64,000 bases of DNA from CAYQJS01 sp964417895 (GTDB lineage: Bacteria; Chloroflexota; UBA6077; SHYK01). Below are positions 25,430 to 34,881 of this stretch, piece by piece. The position numbers were made by a program, and so were the translations under genes. The notes below the pieces were generated by a model. That model saw nothing but the letters and a program-made list of their open reading frames with translations, did no database searches and was not told the origin of the DNA. The DNA lies in the NCBI GenBank assembly GCA_964417895.1, contig CAYQJS010000001.1:124001-188000 (forward strand). Reading direction: 5' to 3'. Every line of letters starts with the position of its first letter. Position 1 is the stretch's first letter.

Positions 25430-26839
25430 GTGGAAGATCGTGACGGAATGGTGCTCACCTTTCTTGGAAACACATACATAGAGCACCCTGTGTCGGTGTA
25501 CCGGGACGAGGGCTTCCTCAAGGCGATCGATCTCCTGAAGAGCGCTGATGCCTCGCTGGCGAACCTGGAAGGCGCCATCATCGATGGCGACGAGTGGCCG
25601 GCCTTCGGTTCGGGGATGGGCTGGGCGGGGACGTATCTGGGCGCTCCGCCGCTCATGGTCGATGAGCTGAAGTCCATGGGGATCAACGGCCTGTATGCCG
25701 CGAACAATCACGTCGCAGACTTCGGTGAGAACGGGATCCTCTCCACCATCAAGCACTTGCGCCGTGGCGGCATCCCCTTCGCCGGAATAGGCGCTAGCCT
25801 CACCGAAGCATCGCAGCCGTGCTACATCTCAACGGCTCATGGCAGGGTAGCGCTGATCTCCGCCGCGGATTGGGGCCCGCGTCAGAAAATGGATCTGCCT
25901 TCTCACTGGCCGTTTGGCTACATGCCTTCCGATGATGGACCGTACTTCACTTCCCGACCGGGGGTGAACCTGCTGCGTTACGACGCGGCGCTGACAGTAG
26001 ACCGGGAGGCATTCGACCAGGTGCGCCGAATCAGTCGCGAGTTCGACTGGGACCGGGCGAAGGCTGCGCGACGGGAGGGCGGAGGTCAACACAGCCAGCC
26101 GCTTATCGGGCCCACAATGGTTGGATGGGAGAAGGACAGCGACACCGAGTTCTGGTTCATGGGTCGGAAATTCGTCCTGGGAGACGAATTTTCCTTCACC
26201 ACCTTCCCCTTCCAGGAGGATCTCGATCGCCTCTACAGGCACGTTCACGATGCGCGACGACAGGCAGACGTCGTCGTTGTCGCCCTCCATGACCAGATCC
26301 ACGGAGAGGAGATCCACGATTACGTCCGGAAGGCTGCCTACGGGTCCATCGATGCGGGTGCCGACGTCTTCGTCTGCACCGGCGGCGGCTACGAGAAAGG
26401 GATCGAGGTCTATGAAGGAAAAGTGATTCTTCACAGCTGCTCGTCTTCGTTGTCCTTCCAGAACTCGCAGGTGTCTCGCATTCCTCCCAGCGTGCTGCGG
26501 CGCATGGGCTACGGGCCGGACGCCACCGCGGCTGACTTCGTGGCGTTTCGCGCGGGGAGCCACGGCCGCAGCGAGCAGGCGGGAGGCCTCCCGGCTCATT
26601 TGCCGGGGGACCCCGGCACCCTCCTACAGGCCGTCGTATTCGACAAGCATTGCCAGGTGAAAGAGGTGAGGGGATTCCCCATTGAAAAGGTGGGGGGCAC
26701 GGGCCACGGTTTGGGTCGGTTGGCGGAGCGGGGCAGCGAGGTCTTCGACCGTGTGCTGCAACGAACGGTGGCACGCTGCGAGAAGCTTGGCACGGCGTTC
26801 TCGGCCAGCGATGGCTATGGGGTGTTGGCGGTCGAGTAG
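25430..26839 (+). CDS. CapA-like (PGA_cap) metallophosphoesterase-fold protein, divergent group
   Basis: 469 residues; start GTG 25430 after GGGGAGGG, matched to the ATG of the duplicated copy. N-terminal blocks LANLEGAIIDGDEW and NNHVADFGENGI correspond to the NLE and NNHxxDxG motifs of CapA. In place of the canonical GHHPH motif it has CTGGGYEKGIEVYEGK, and HWG is replaced by ALHDQIH. There is no signal peptide or membrane anchor. CapA proteins act in poly-gamma-glutamate capsules, but no capB/capC is present, so a different, probably hydrolytic, role is likely. It heads an operon with amidohydrolase, SBP and amidohydrolase. Confidence 0.8.
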   Translation: MEDRDGMVLTFLGNTYIEHPVSVYRDEGFLKAIDLLKSADASLANLEGAIIDGDEWPAFGSGMGWAGTYLGAPPLMVDELKSMGINGLYAANNHVADFGENGILSTIKHLRRGGIPFAGIGASLTEASQPCYISTAHGRVALISAADWGPRQKMDLPSHWPFGYMPSDDGPYFTSRPGVNLLRYDAALTVDREAFDQVRRISREFDWDRAKAARREGGGQHSQPLIGPTMVGWEKDSDTEFWFMGRKFVLGDEFSFTTFPFQEDLDRLYRHVHDARRQADVVVVALHDQIHGEEIHDYVRKAAYGSIDAGADVFVCTGGGYEKGIEVYEGKVILHSCSSSLSFQNSQVSRIPPSVLRRMGYGPDATAADFVAFRAGSHGRSEQAGGLPAHLPGDPGTLLQAVVFDKHCQVKEVRGFPIEKVGGTGHGLGRLAERGSEVFDRVLQRTVARCEKLGTAFSASDGYGVLAVE

Positions 26840-26863
26840 GCAGGTACTCGAGGAGGTGGATTG

Positions 26864-28042
26864 ATGGGTCGGGACTATCGCGCAATCTCGGCGGATTCTC
26901 ATCTTGAAATCCCCGGCGATCGCTGGGTGCATCGCGTGCCAAGGGAGTACCGTGACCTTGCGCCGAAGCGCGTCTCACTCCCCGGCGGAGGCGAGGCACA
27001 CTTGATCGAGGGTCAGCCACCACGAGTGGAGGCCGAGAGGAGCCTTAGAACCCGGGGTATTCGGCTCCAGGCCCGCGGGTCCTGGGAGTCGAACGATGGG
27101 GGCGGGCCCCCGGAGCAGCGCTTGAGTGAGCAGGACCTCGACGGCATTGATGCGGAGGTCCTGTTCCCTGGGACTACTGGGGGACCGAACTACTGGCGCA
27201 CCGGGATCAAGGATGATGAGGTGTACGCCGACATCGTGGCCGCGTATAACGCATGGCTGGCAGAGGAATACTGCGCGGTCGCACCGGACCGCCTCATTGG
27301 GGTGGGGGTCATCCCCGAGGTGGATGCACCGACCGCCGTTGCGGAGCTCGAGCACTGCGCCCGGGCGGGGCTCAAGGCGGTGCAGCTCATCTCATTCCCG
27401 TCGGGAAAGATGTACCCGACGCCTGAAGACGACATATTCTGGGCGGCCGCGTCAGAGACTAACGTGGCATTGACCCTCCACGTCGAGTTCCGCGGCGGAG
27501 CAGCGGGTAAGTACGAGGGCCCCCTCTTTCAGTACGAGAAGCGGCCTGAGGGGCCAGTCAAGTCTTCTCATTCAGATCCGATCTCGAGGTTCATTACCGG
27601 CTTCGGAACCAAGGCATCGAGAGATGTTATCCGCCTGGTCTACGCTGGCGTGTTCGACCGCTTCCCAGCCCTGCGAATCTACTGTGCGGAGACCCAGATC
27701 GGGTGGATCCCGATGTGGCTCCAGGAGGTGGACGACGCGTTCGAACGACATTTCTACTGGGCGGAAGACATGTACGGCATGAAGAAGCTCCAGCGCCTCC
27801 CCGGCGACTATGTGAAGGAGCACTTCATGTGGGGTTTCATGAAGGACCCCTACGGCGTGAGCCAGCGTCATCGTATCGGGGTCGACCACGTCATGTGGGA
27901 GTCAGACTTTCCCCACTCGCCGACTGATTGGCCCTATTCGCAGGAGACGATTGAGAAGAACTTCGTTGGGGTACCAGAGGAGGAGCAGCACATGATGCTC
28001 GCGGGCAACGCCATCGCGTTCTTCCACCTGGACGCAGAGTGA
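26864..28042 (+). CDS. COG2159-type amidohydrolase
   Basis: 392 residues; ATG 26864 after GAGGAGGTGG. The first metal block is ISADSHLEIPGDRW; others are LIGVGVIPEVDAPTAV, the histidine in LTLHVEF and the C-terminal MWESDFPHSPTDWPYSQE with the conserved aspartate. This is the large group of uncharacterised TIM-barrel hydrolases and decarboxylases found in oligotroph catabolic islands. It differs from the 9656 and 29847 proteins. It lies 24 bases after CapA and 15 before SBP copy C, so it is co-transcribed. Confidence 0.85.
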   Translation: MGRDYRAISADSHLEIPGDRWVHRVPREYRDLAPKRVSLPGGGEAHLIEGQPPRVEAERSLRTRGIRLQARGSWESNDGGGPPEQRLSEQDLDGIDAEVLFPGTTGGPNYWRTGIKDDEVYADIVAAYNAWLAEEYCAVAPDRLIGVGVIPEVDAPTAVAELEHCARAGLKAVQLISFPSGKMYPTPEDDIFWAAASETNVALTLHVEFRGGAAGKYEGPLFQYEKRPEGPVKSSHSDPISRFITGFGTKASRDVIRLVYAGVFDRFPALRIYCAETQIGWIPMWLQEVDDAFERHFYWAEDMYGMKKLQRLPGDYVKEHFMWGFMKDPYGVSQRHRIGVDHVMWESDFPHSPTDWPYSQETIEKNFVGVPEEEQHMMLAGNAIAFFHLDAE

Positions 28043-28057
28043 GGGGGTAGCGCACTC

Positions 28058-29800
28058 ATGGCAAGAAGTCGAATCAGTGGCGAGCACACAGAGCGGCTCG
28101 CGCGACAGGCAGCGAAGTCGGTTCTCGTCGGGTTGGCAGTTGTGCTGGCGAGCGCGTGTGCAAGGCCCCTCGAGTCCGTTGGCTCGTCCCCATCCGAGCG
28201 CACCCTGTCACAGGAGCGACCCACGCTCACGCTCGCGATCCCGCGTGAGCCGACGATGTTCAATTGGACGCTGCTCATCGCCTCTGAGAGCTCCAATGGA
28301 CTTACGCTGATCAAGCAGATCCCCCATGACCAGGTGATGGCGCTCAACGATCGCGGGGCATGGATACCGCGGTTGGCCGCCGAGCAGATTTCCGTGGAAC
28401 GCGGTACGTGGCGTGTCAATCCCGACGGGACCATGGACACGATTTGGAAGCTGCGGCCGAACATTCGATGGCACGATGGGACGGCCTTCACCTCTGACGA
28501 CCTGCTGTTCTCCTTCACCGTGTACAAGGATCCAGAAACCGCGAGTAAAGAGCAGAGGGTGCTCCAGTTCATGGAGTCGGCCTCCGCGCCAGACCCGCTG
28601 ACGTTCGTGGTTCATTGGTCTCAGACTTATCGAGTGGCAGACGAACTGAGCAGAGAACTCGATCCCATGCCGAGACACTTGATGGAGCGGACCTACCAGA
28701 CGGACAAGTCGTCCCTGAGAGATAGTCCCCTCCTGCGCGACGAGTTTATTGGCCTTGGCCCGTATCGGCTCGCACACTGGGAGCCGGGATCCCACCTGGA
28801 GTTCGTTCCGTTCGATGACTATTACCTCGGCCGTCCCCCCTTGGGGAAGGTGCTGGTGAAGATCATTCCCGACGCCAATGCCATGGTTGCGGGCGTCCTT
28901 GCCGGCACGGTGGACGTGCTCATCAATACTGAGCTGAGCATAGATACCGCCGTGGAGCTACGAGATCGGTGGCGCGGGACCGGCAATCAGGTGCAGTTCG
29001 TGATAAAGGACAGCCCGTTCCACCTCGAGGTCCAGCATCGACCGGACATCGCGCGGCCGGTCAACGGTCTGACCAACCGCACGGTCCGCCAGGCGATGCT
29101 GCATGGAATCGACCGCGAGGCGCTCGTCCAAGTGCTGACAGACGGGCTTGGCCAGGTTGCCGACAGCTGGGTGAGCCCGACCGACGAGGCAAGGAGCCAG
29201 GTGGCCGCGTCGATCCCGCAGTACCCATATGATCCAGCTCGTGCCCAGCAGTTGCTCGCAGAGGCGGGGTGGATCCGCGGGCCCGGCGGCGTTCTAACGC
29301 ACCAGGCGAGCGGCGATGTGTTCCGCGTGGAGGCCCGGGCCGACGTCGATGCTGATTCGGATAAGCTAATGGCTGTGATCGCCAACGACTGGAGCGCTCT
29401 GGGCGCCCAGGCCACCCTCAGCAAGCTCACGCCCGCCTTGAAGAACGACAACGAGTTCCGGGCCAAGTTCAGTGGAGTCCATGGCAGGGCATCCGGATCT
29501 TTTCCCGAGAGTCTTCAATCACAGTTCCACTCGAGATTCCAGGCCTCCGCCGAAACTCGATGGCTCGGAGGTAGGACCGGCTATAGCAACCCCAAAGCCG
29601 ACGAGTTGTTGGCCCGATTCCCAGTCACGATCGAGTCGGGAGCGCGGATTGCACTGATGAAAGATCTACTCCAGGAAATGATCGGCGACCTCGGCTTTGT
29701 GCCCCTGTACTGGCCAATCGAGGCGAACGTGGCCGTCAAAGGAGTCAGCGGCGTGAAGGGACGCGATGCCTGGAACTTCCACGAGTGGAACAGACAGTAG
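28058..29800 (+). CDS. family-5 solute-binding lipoprotein, copy C
   Basis: 580 residues. The N-terminal ~20 residues are polar, then LVGLAVVLASAC gives the lipobox. The SBP_bac_5 core DTIWKLRPNIRWHDGTAF is followed by LLFSFTVYKD, GLGPYRLAHWEPGSHLEF and VADSWVSPTDEARS, placing it with copies A and D. The C-terminus is DAWNFHEWNRQ. It lies in the CapA-amidohydrolase-SBP-amidohydrolase operon. No cognate permease is seen. Confidence 0.9.
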   Translation: MARSRISGEHTERLARQAAKSVLVGLAVVLASACARPLESVGSSPSERTLSQERPTLTLAIPREPTMFNWTLLIASESSNGLTLIKQIPHDQVMALNDRGAWIPRLAAEQISVERGTWRVNPDGTMDTIWKLRPNIRWHDGTAFTSDDLLFSFTVYKDPETASKEQRVLQFMESASAPDPLTFVVHWSQTYRVADELSRELDPMPRHLMERTYQTDKSSLRDSPLLRDEFIGLGPYRLAHWEPGSHLEFVPFDDYYLGRPPLGKVLVKIIPDANAMVAGVLAGTVDVLINTELSIDTAVELRDRWRGTGNQVQFVIKDSPFHLEVQHRPDIARPVNGLTNRTVRQAMLHGIDREALVQVLTDGLGQVADSWVSPTDEARSQVAASIPQYPYDPARAQQLLAEAGWIRGPGGVLTHQASGDVFRVEARADVDADSDKLMAVIANDWSALGAQATLSKLTPALKNDNEFRAKFSGVHGRASGSFPESLQSQFHSRFQASAETRWLGGRTGYSNPKADELLARFPVTIESGARIALMKDLLQEMIGDLGFVPLYWPIEANVAVKGVSGVKGRDAWNFHEWNRQ

Positions 29801-29846
29801 CGCTCGGCGTGAAATAGCACCAGACCTCTAGCAGAGGAGGGGAACT

Positions 29847-31007
29847 ATGGTCCAGCAAATGGAAGCCGGCCCGAGCGTTCGGGACAGGGTTAACTGGCCC
29901 AGGATCGATGCTGACGCACATGTCGTTGAGACGGAGCACACCTGGGATTACATGGAGCAATCTGAGAGCAAGTACCGCCCGGTCCAGGTGGCGCCCATCG
30001 ACAATCCGCGTGGGCGGGCGCAGTGGATGATTGAAGGGGAGCTCAGGGGGCCTGGAAGCCGCCCGCCGGCCCGGTCATGGGGGATCAGTGTTCGTCCGCG
30101 CGCCCCGGAGCTGGAGGATGTCCAGGCACGGCTCCAGCACATGGACGAGATCGGCACTGACGTCCAGGTCATGCATAACACGCTGTTCGGCTCGAGCTCG
30201 ATGGGCAAGTTCCGGCCGGAAGTCGAACTGGCCCTCTACCGGAGCTGGAATCGATGGGTGGCCGACGCCACGCGAGAGAGTCAGGGCCGCCTGAGGTGGT
30301 CCGCCCTCCTGCCAGTGCAGACCACCGACGAGGCGGTGAAGGAGCTGGAATGGGCCGTGCAGCACGGTGCGTGTGCTGTCTTCATGCCGCCCATCGGAGT
30401 GTTCGGCTTATTGACAAACCCCGAGTACTACCCAGTCTATGAGGCTGCGGAGCGGCTGAACGTGCCTATCACAGTCCATGTCGGGAACGCAGATCGCACC
30501 CTCGCAGACATGTTTCGTCCCGGACGCGTGCCCGGCGCCAGCCCTTTCACGACGGTGAAGATCTTCGTGATCGCGTGCTGCCACGCAGTCCTCAACAGCA
30601 GCATTCAATCGACGTTCCCGCGCCTGAGGTGGGGATTCCTCGAGGCGGGCGCAGGATGGGTCCCGCACGTCGTGCACGATCTCGCGGCACGGTCCGCGTA
30701 CGGGACTGACTCAGGGGAATCATCAACGATGGCAGACCTCGGTCTCAGCATCCTGGCCGCAAACCGTGTCTATGCGGCGTACGAGACGTATGAAGACCTG
30801 GACTACATCCTCCGATACGCTGGCGAGGACAACCTCGTGATTGCCACGGACTACGGGCACACTGGCCAGACGGCCGTTACGGACGCCCTCGTGCAGCTCA
30901 CCGAGCGCGGCAACCGGGGCGAGGTGGACCCAGCGGTAGTTGACAAGATCCTGAGGAAGAATCCTGCCACGCTGTTCGGTCTGGAGAACTGGCGCCGGTC
31001 GAACTGA
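29847..31007 (+). CDS. COG2159-type amidohydrolase, paralog of the 9656 protein
   Basis: 386 residues starting at ATG 29847 after GAGGAGGGG. It carries IDADAHVVETEHTWDYMEQS, a central VPITVHVGNADRT with the metal-site histidine and the C-terminal IATDYGHTGQTAVTDA. The pattern is the same as the 9656 protein, whose matching blocks are DCDAHVDETEATWEYLE and GTDYGHND. It is the last gene of the operon; an inverted dispersed repeat follows. The reaction is unknown. Confidence 0.85.
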   Translation: MVQQMEAGPSVRDRVNWPRIDADAHVVETEHTWDYMEQSESKYRPVQVAPIDNPRGRAQWMIEGELRGPGSRPPARSWGISVRPRAPELEDVQARLQHMDEIGTDVQVMHNTLFGSSSMGKFRPEVELALYRSWNRWVADATRESQGRLRWSALLPVQTTDEAVKELEWAVQHGACAVFMPPIGVFGLLTNPEYYPVYEAAERLNVPITVHVGNADRTLADMFRPGRVPGASPFTTVKIFVIACCHAVLNSSIQSTFPRLRWGFLEAGAGWVPHVVHDLAARSAYGTDSGESSTMADLGLSILAANRVYAAYETYEDLDYILRYAGEDNLVIATDYGHTGQTAVTDALVQLTERGNRGEVDPAVVDKILRKNPATLFGLENWRRSN

Positions 31008-31047
31008 GTGAGGGAGGTCCGCCTCACTCACAAGCTAAATCGAGACC

Positions 31048-31137
31048 TCCTGAGCGAAGAATCTGAAGCCTCGTGATGGCAGGTGGCAACCGGTGGGTAC
31101 CCGCCTTCAGATTCTTCGCCTGCGGGCTCAGAATGAC
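31048..31137. repeat. inverted dispersed repeat
   Basis: CGAAGAATCTGAAG (31056-31069) and CTTCAGATTCTTCG (31105-31118) are perfect inverted copies. The outer arms CTGAGC and GCTCAG also pair. It belongs to the same CTGAGCGAAG/TTCTTCGCC family as 6735-6805 and lies between two convergent genes, where it could also stop transcription. Confidence 0.8.
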
Positions 31138-31184
31138 AGGGGCGGGGGCAGCAGTTCAGGGTTGTTGCATCCGGGCACAATCCT

Positions 31185-32255
31185 TCAAAGACTCTGAGCC
31201 GGTGTCTCGATCAGCACGTCCGAGTCTCGCACCCGAAAATGGGTCCCCCAGGGCTTAGAAAACTCCAGCAGCCGTTCGACGATCTCCGGTGCCTCTTTGG
31301 GCGTAAGGAGTATCGGGATGAAGGTCTCATTCGAGTTCTTGAGGGGAATGCAGGACACGTCGGTGATACGGCCGTCCCTGAGGACGCACCGCACAAGGAC
31401 GAAGGAGTTCCGCATCACGCTGAAGTACTTGTCGGCGGTGAAGTCGAAAGCGAAGTTGCCCACCGAGTAGAAAACGGGCTTGCCTCGGTAGACCTCGACG
31501 GCCTCCAGCATGTGTGGGTGATGCCCCAGGACGAGGTCGGCACCAGCATCGATGGCGGCGTGCGCCAACTGCGGCTCATACCCCAGGGGCTGCCCCTGGC
31601 CTCCGGCGCGCGGCGACTGGCCCCAGTGCCAGGAGACAACGACGACGTCGGCATCGCGCTTCGCCTGCCGCACGGACTCCTGAACGGCGGCCAGATCGTC
31701 CGCATCGGGTCGCGTCAGGACGGTGGGAGGAAGCCCCGGCACCTCCATGTGCAAGGGATGCGGCTGAAAGAAGGTCTCGACCCGGACAGTGGCCATGCCG
31801 GGCCGGCTAGGCGTTGCGGTGGAGGACGGCAAGAATATCGAGGTGTAGGAGAGAAACGCCACCCGGGTGCCCCTCTTCTCCACGATGGCCGGCCGGTGGG
31901 CCTCCTCTCGATTACGACCACCGCCAGAGTATTGAATGCCGGCCTTGTCCAGCAGGTTCATACTGTGGACAAGGGCGGCGGGGCCGTGGTCCATGGCATG
32001 GTTATTGGCCAGGGCCACGGCGTCGAAGCCCGCATAGATGTAGGCCGCCATCATGCGGTCCTCGGAGTGGGACGGCGCAACTAGACCTTGCTCCACCAGG
32101 GCCGGCTCGACCGTAGTGGGCGGCATCTCCAGGTTGCCGAACAGGATGTCCGCCTCCTGGAGGAAGGGACCGATGCTGGCGAAGATGGACTCGGGCTCCG
32201 GCCGCTGGACGTGCAGGTCACCGCCCAGGACCATGAGGACATCGCTGCCCGTCAC
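31185..32255 (-). CDS. CapA family (PGA_cap) protein, canonical type
   Basis: About 356 residues. The full CapA motif set is present: MVLGGDLHVQRPEPESIF, LFGNLEMPP, ALANNHAMDHG, VVSWHWGQSP, and LGHHPHMLEAVEVYRGKPVF followed by YSVGNFAF. These residues form the calcineurin-like metal site. I set the start at GTG 32255 (VTGSDVLMVLGGD) with GGTGAGA upstream; ATG 32234 is possible. No capsule synthase genes are nearby. It is divergent from MmgE at 32401 and belongs to a different branch from the proteins at 25430 and 54649. Confidence 0.85.
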   Translation of the reverse strand: MTGSDVLMVLGGDLHVQRPEPESIFASIGPFLQEADILFGNLEMPPTTVEPALVEQGLVAPSHSEDRMMAAYIYAGFDAVALANNHAMDHGPAALVHSMNLLDKAGIQYSGGGRNREEAHRPAIVEKRGTRVAFLSYTSIFLPSSTATPSRPGMATVRVETFFQPHPLHMEVPGLPPTVLTRPDADDLAAVQESVRQAKRDADVVVVSWHWGQSPRAGGQGQPLGYEPQLAHAAIDAGADLVLGHHPHMLEAVEVYRGKPVFYSVGNFAFDFTADKYFSVMRNSFVLVRCVLRDGRITDVSCIPLKNSNETFIPILLTPKEAPEIVERLLEFSKPWGTHFRVRDSDVLIETPAQSL

Positions 32256-32400
32256 GCTGGTCTCACCAGGACCGTGAATTGACTGACGCCGAGTATAGCG
32301 GATCACCGGAGCGGCGCAGTTGTGCAACGCTTTGGCACTGTGTTGCTTGAAAATCACCAGCGGCGGTGGTTCAATGCGCCCGCACGTAGCGGAGGGATCG

Positions 32401-33807
32401 ATGTCCGAGAGCCACCAGACACTCGCAGAAGCTCTGGCTGAATTCTCCGCCAACTTCGACCTGAGGTCCTCTCCCGCGCGAGACAAGCTGGTCGAAAAGG
32501 CCAAGTTTCACATCTTGGACGGCATCGGCGTCGGGCTCGCCGCCTCGAGGATGGAGGACGACTACGCCTCCAAGATCGTGAGGGTGGTGCGCGAGCTGGG
32601 CAGCGCTCCCGACTGCACGATCATCGGTTTTCGCGAGCGGGCGGCCCCGCCGCTGGCCGCACTCGTGAACGGCAGCCTCATCCACGGTTGCGAGTACGAC
32701 GACGCGTTCTATGAACGCATCGTCCATACCGAGCCCTTCGCGATCCCGCTCATCCTGGCCATCGGTGAAAAGCAGGGCGCGGACGGCTGGGCTCTCTTGG
32801 AAGGATGGCTGATCACCACAGAGGTGGCCCTGCGCACGGCATGCGGCACCAACGTGGAGGCGATCAACGGGATCGGATTTCACACGACCGCGATCTTCGG
32901 GACAATCGGGGCGGCGGCGGGGGCCGGCCGGATGCTCGGACTCGATCCGGAGCGGCTGGCCGACGCCATCTCCCTGTCGGTCAGCTTTACGTCCGGCACG
33001 ACCCAGGGTTGGAACGACGGGTCCGGCCGCAACAAGTCGATTCAGCCCGGCTGGTCGACGAATAGCGGCATCATCGCCGCCCTGATGGCCGAGGCCGGCT
33101 ATGCCTGTTCCCATTCCACGCTTGATGGCCCACGCGGCCTGTACGCCTCCCACTCCTGGAAGCACGGTGGCAGCTCCGAGCCGGTGCTACGTAACCTGGG
33201 CACCGACTGGAAGACCCCGAACATCGCCTTCAAGGTGTACACGGCAGGCGCCCGCTCGCAGGCGCTGATCGACTGCACCAAGGAGCTGGTGGTCGAGAAC
33301 GACATCAAGCCCGAGGAAGTCGAGAGCGTCGAGGTGACGATGCCCTCCCAGTACGCGAAAGAGTTCGAGCCAGGAGGCTGGTACACCCGGATGTTCCGGC
33401 CGGAGTCCGGTTACGCTATGCACGGCTCGTGGCCCTGCAACGTGGCCCGCATGATCCTCAGCAGGGAGATCAGCGTGCAGCACCTCACTATGGAGGGCGT
33501 CACCGAGCCGGCGATGCTGACGCTGGCGGACAAGGTGAGCTGCAAGGTCGGCGACGACCGCGACTACGACCCCGAGGAGCGGCCGACGAACGTGGTCATA
33601 CACACGACACGCGGCACCTTCGAGCGCTCCCGTGTAAAGAGCACGGGCTTCCCGGAGAGCTTCAACGCCGACCGCATCATCGACAAGTTCCAGCGCAATG
33701 CACGACTGGCGCTGCCCGAAGAGAACGTGCAGGGCCTGATCCAGTTGATCATGGGACTCGAGCAAGTGGACGATGTGCGGCAGATCACCCGGCTCGTGGT
33801 GCCGTAG
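32401..33807 (+). CDS. MmgE/PrpD family protein
   Basis: 468 residues; ATG 32401 follows GGAGGGATCG. Motifs in order are KAKFHILDGIGVGLAAS, NGSLIHGCEYDDAFYERIVH, FHTTAIFGTIGAAAGAGRML, SGTTQGWNDGSGRNKSIQPG and YAMHGSWPCNVARMILSREI. This is the complete counterpart of the deleted pseudogene at 13918 and shares its 16-bp leader. It is followed 10 bases later by the LLM oxidoreductase, forming the MmgE-LLM pair repeated at 36625-39088. Likely a dehydratase, decarboxylase or isomerase on a carboxylic acid; substrate unknown. Confidence 0.9.
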   Translation: MSESHQTLAEALAEFSANFDLRSSPARDKLVEKAKFHILDGIGVGLAASRMEDDYASKIVRVVRELGSAPDCTIIGFRERAAPPLAALVNGSLIHGCEYDDAFYERIVHTEPFAIPLILAIGEKQGADGWALLEGWLITTEVALRTACGTNVEAINGIGFHTTAIFGTIGAAAGAGRMLGLDPERLADAISLSVSFTSGTTQGWNDGSGRNKSIQPGWSTNSGIIAALMAEAGYACSHSTLDGPRGLYASHSWKHGGSSEPVLRNLGTDWKTPNIAFKVYTAGARSQALIDCTKELVVENDIKPEEVESVEVTMPSQYAKEFEPGGWYTRMFRPESGYAMHGSWPCNVARMILSREISVQHLTMEGVTEPAMLTLADKVSCKVGDDRDYDPEERPTNVVIHTTRGTFERSRVKSTGFPESFNADRIIDKFQRNARLALPEENVQGLIQLIMGLEQVDDVRQITRLVVP

Positions 33808-33817
33808 AGGAGGAACG

Positions 33818-34846
33818 ATGCGGGTAGCGGTGACCATTCTGGGCAAGCCGGATAGAACGCCGTCGGGCCCGAGTATCGACAGCTTCACGACGATGGTGAA
33901 GCAGGCCGACGAATACGGGGTCGCCCAGATATCGACGGGGGAGGGGCAGACCCAGGTCCTGGAGTGTTTCACCATCGTAGCGTACATGGCGACGCTGACC
34001 AAACACGCGCGAGTAGGTCCGCGGGTAACGAACCCCGTGACCCGCCACCCGGGAGTCATGGCCAACGGCCTCGCCAGTCTCGACCTGATTTCCGGTGGGC
34101 GAGCGTACATGGGATTGGGACGCGGCGACGGCTCCGTCCACCATGTGGGCCTGCCCTCGGCGACTGTGGACCAGACGAAAGAGTATTTCCAGGCGGTCCG
34201 CGAGCTGCTCGAGGAGGGCACGACGGTCTACAAAGGACGAAAGGCGCTTCTGGAGTGGCCGCAAAGTCGCCCACCCAAGGTTCCGCTCTACATCGTGGCC
34301 GCGGGCCCCCGGATGCTGAAGCTGGCCGGCGCTATCGCCGATGGCGTCTACATCGCCTCCGGGCTCACGCCAGAGGTGGTGCGCGGCGCCCTCGACACTG
34401 TCGCCGAGGGCGCACGAGAGGCCGGACGAAACTCTGGCGACCTCGACATCTGGTGGGTGGTGCGGTTTCGAGTGGCGCACTCGCTGGAGGAGGCCCTGGA
34501 GGAGGGCGGGAAGGAGAGCCTCGCATCGATCGGAAACCATTCGCTGCGCGGCGGCTTCGAGGGCAAGAACATTCCACAGGAGCTGCAGCCACGCGTCCGC
34601 CAGTACCACGAGGGTTACAACTGGGAGGAGAAGGGCAGGGCGCACGGCAAGAACGCGGCGCTCATGGAAGAGTTGGGGCTCCTGGATTACTTCATCCAGC
34701 GCTTCGGAGTGATGGGATCACCGGACGAGGTGATAGAGCGTCTGCGCCAGCTCCAGTCGCTGGGTATTGAGCAGGTGCATGTGCACGCACATACCCTCGA
34801 GGATCTGACGATGATCGGCGAGAAGGTGATGCCAGCGATAGCGTAG
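33818..34846 (+). CDS. LLM-class flavin-dependent oxidoreductase (copy 2)
   Basis: 342 residues; ATG 33818 after AGAGGAGGAACG, 10 bases past the MmgE stop. Blocks: TNPVTRHPGVMANGLASLDL, YMGLGRGDGSVHHVG, TTVYKGRKALLEWP, VAAGPRMLKLAGAIADGVYI, IGNHSLRGGFEGKN. This is the F420/FMN luciferase-like barrel. The tight link to MmgE suggests consecutive steps on one substrate. Confidence 0.88.
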   Translation: MRVAVTILGKPDRTPSGPSIDSFTTMVKQADEYGVAQISTGEGQTQVLECFTIVAYMATLTKHARVGPRVTNPVTRHPGVMANGLASLDLISGGRAYMGLGRGDGSVHHVGLPSATVDQTKEYFQAVRELLEEGTTVYKGRKALLEWPQSRPPKVPLYIVAAGPRMLKLAGAIADGVYIASGLTPEVVRGALDTVAEGAREAGRNSGDLDIWWVVRFRVAHSLEEALEEGGKESLASIGNHSLRGGFEGKNIPQELQPRVRQYHEGYNWEEKGRAHGKNAALMEELGLLDYFIQRFGVMGSPDEVIERLRQLQSLGIEQVHVHAHTLEDLTMIGEKVMPAIA

Positions 34847-34881
34847 CGAGGTCTTGGAGCTCTGGTCGAAGGAGGAGAACA

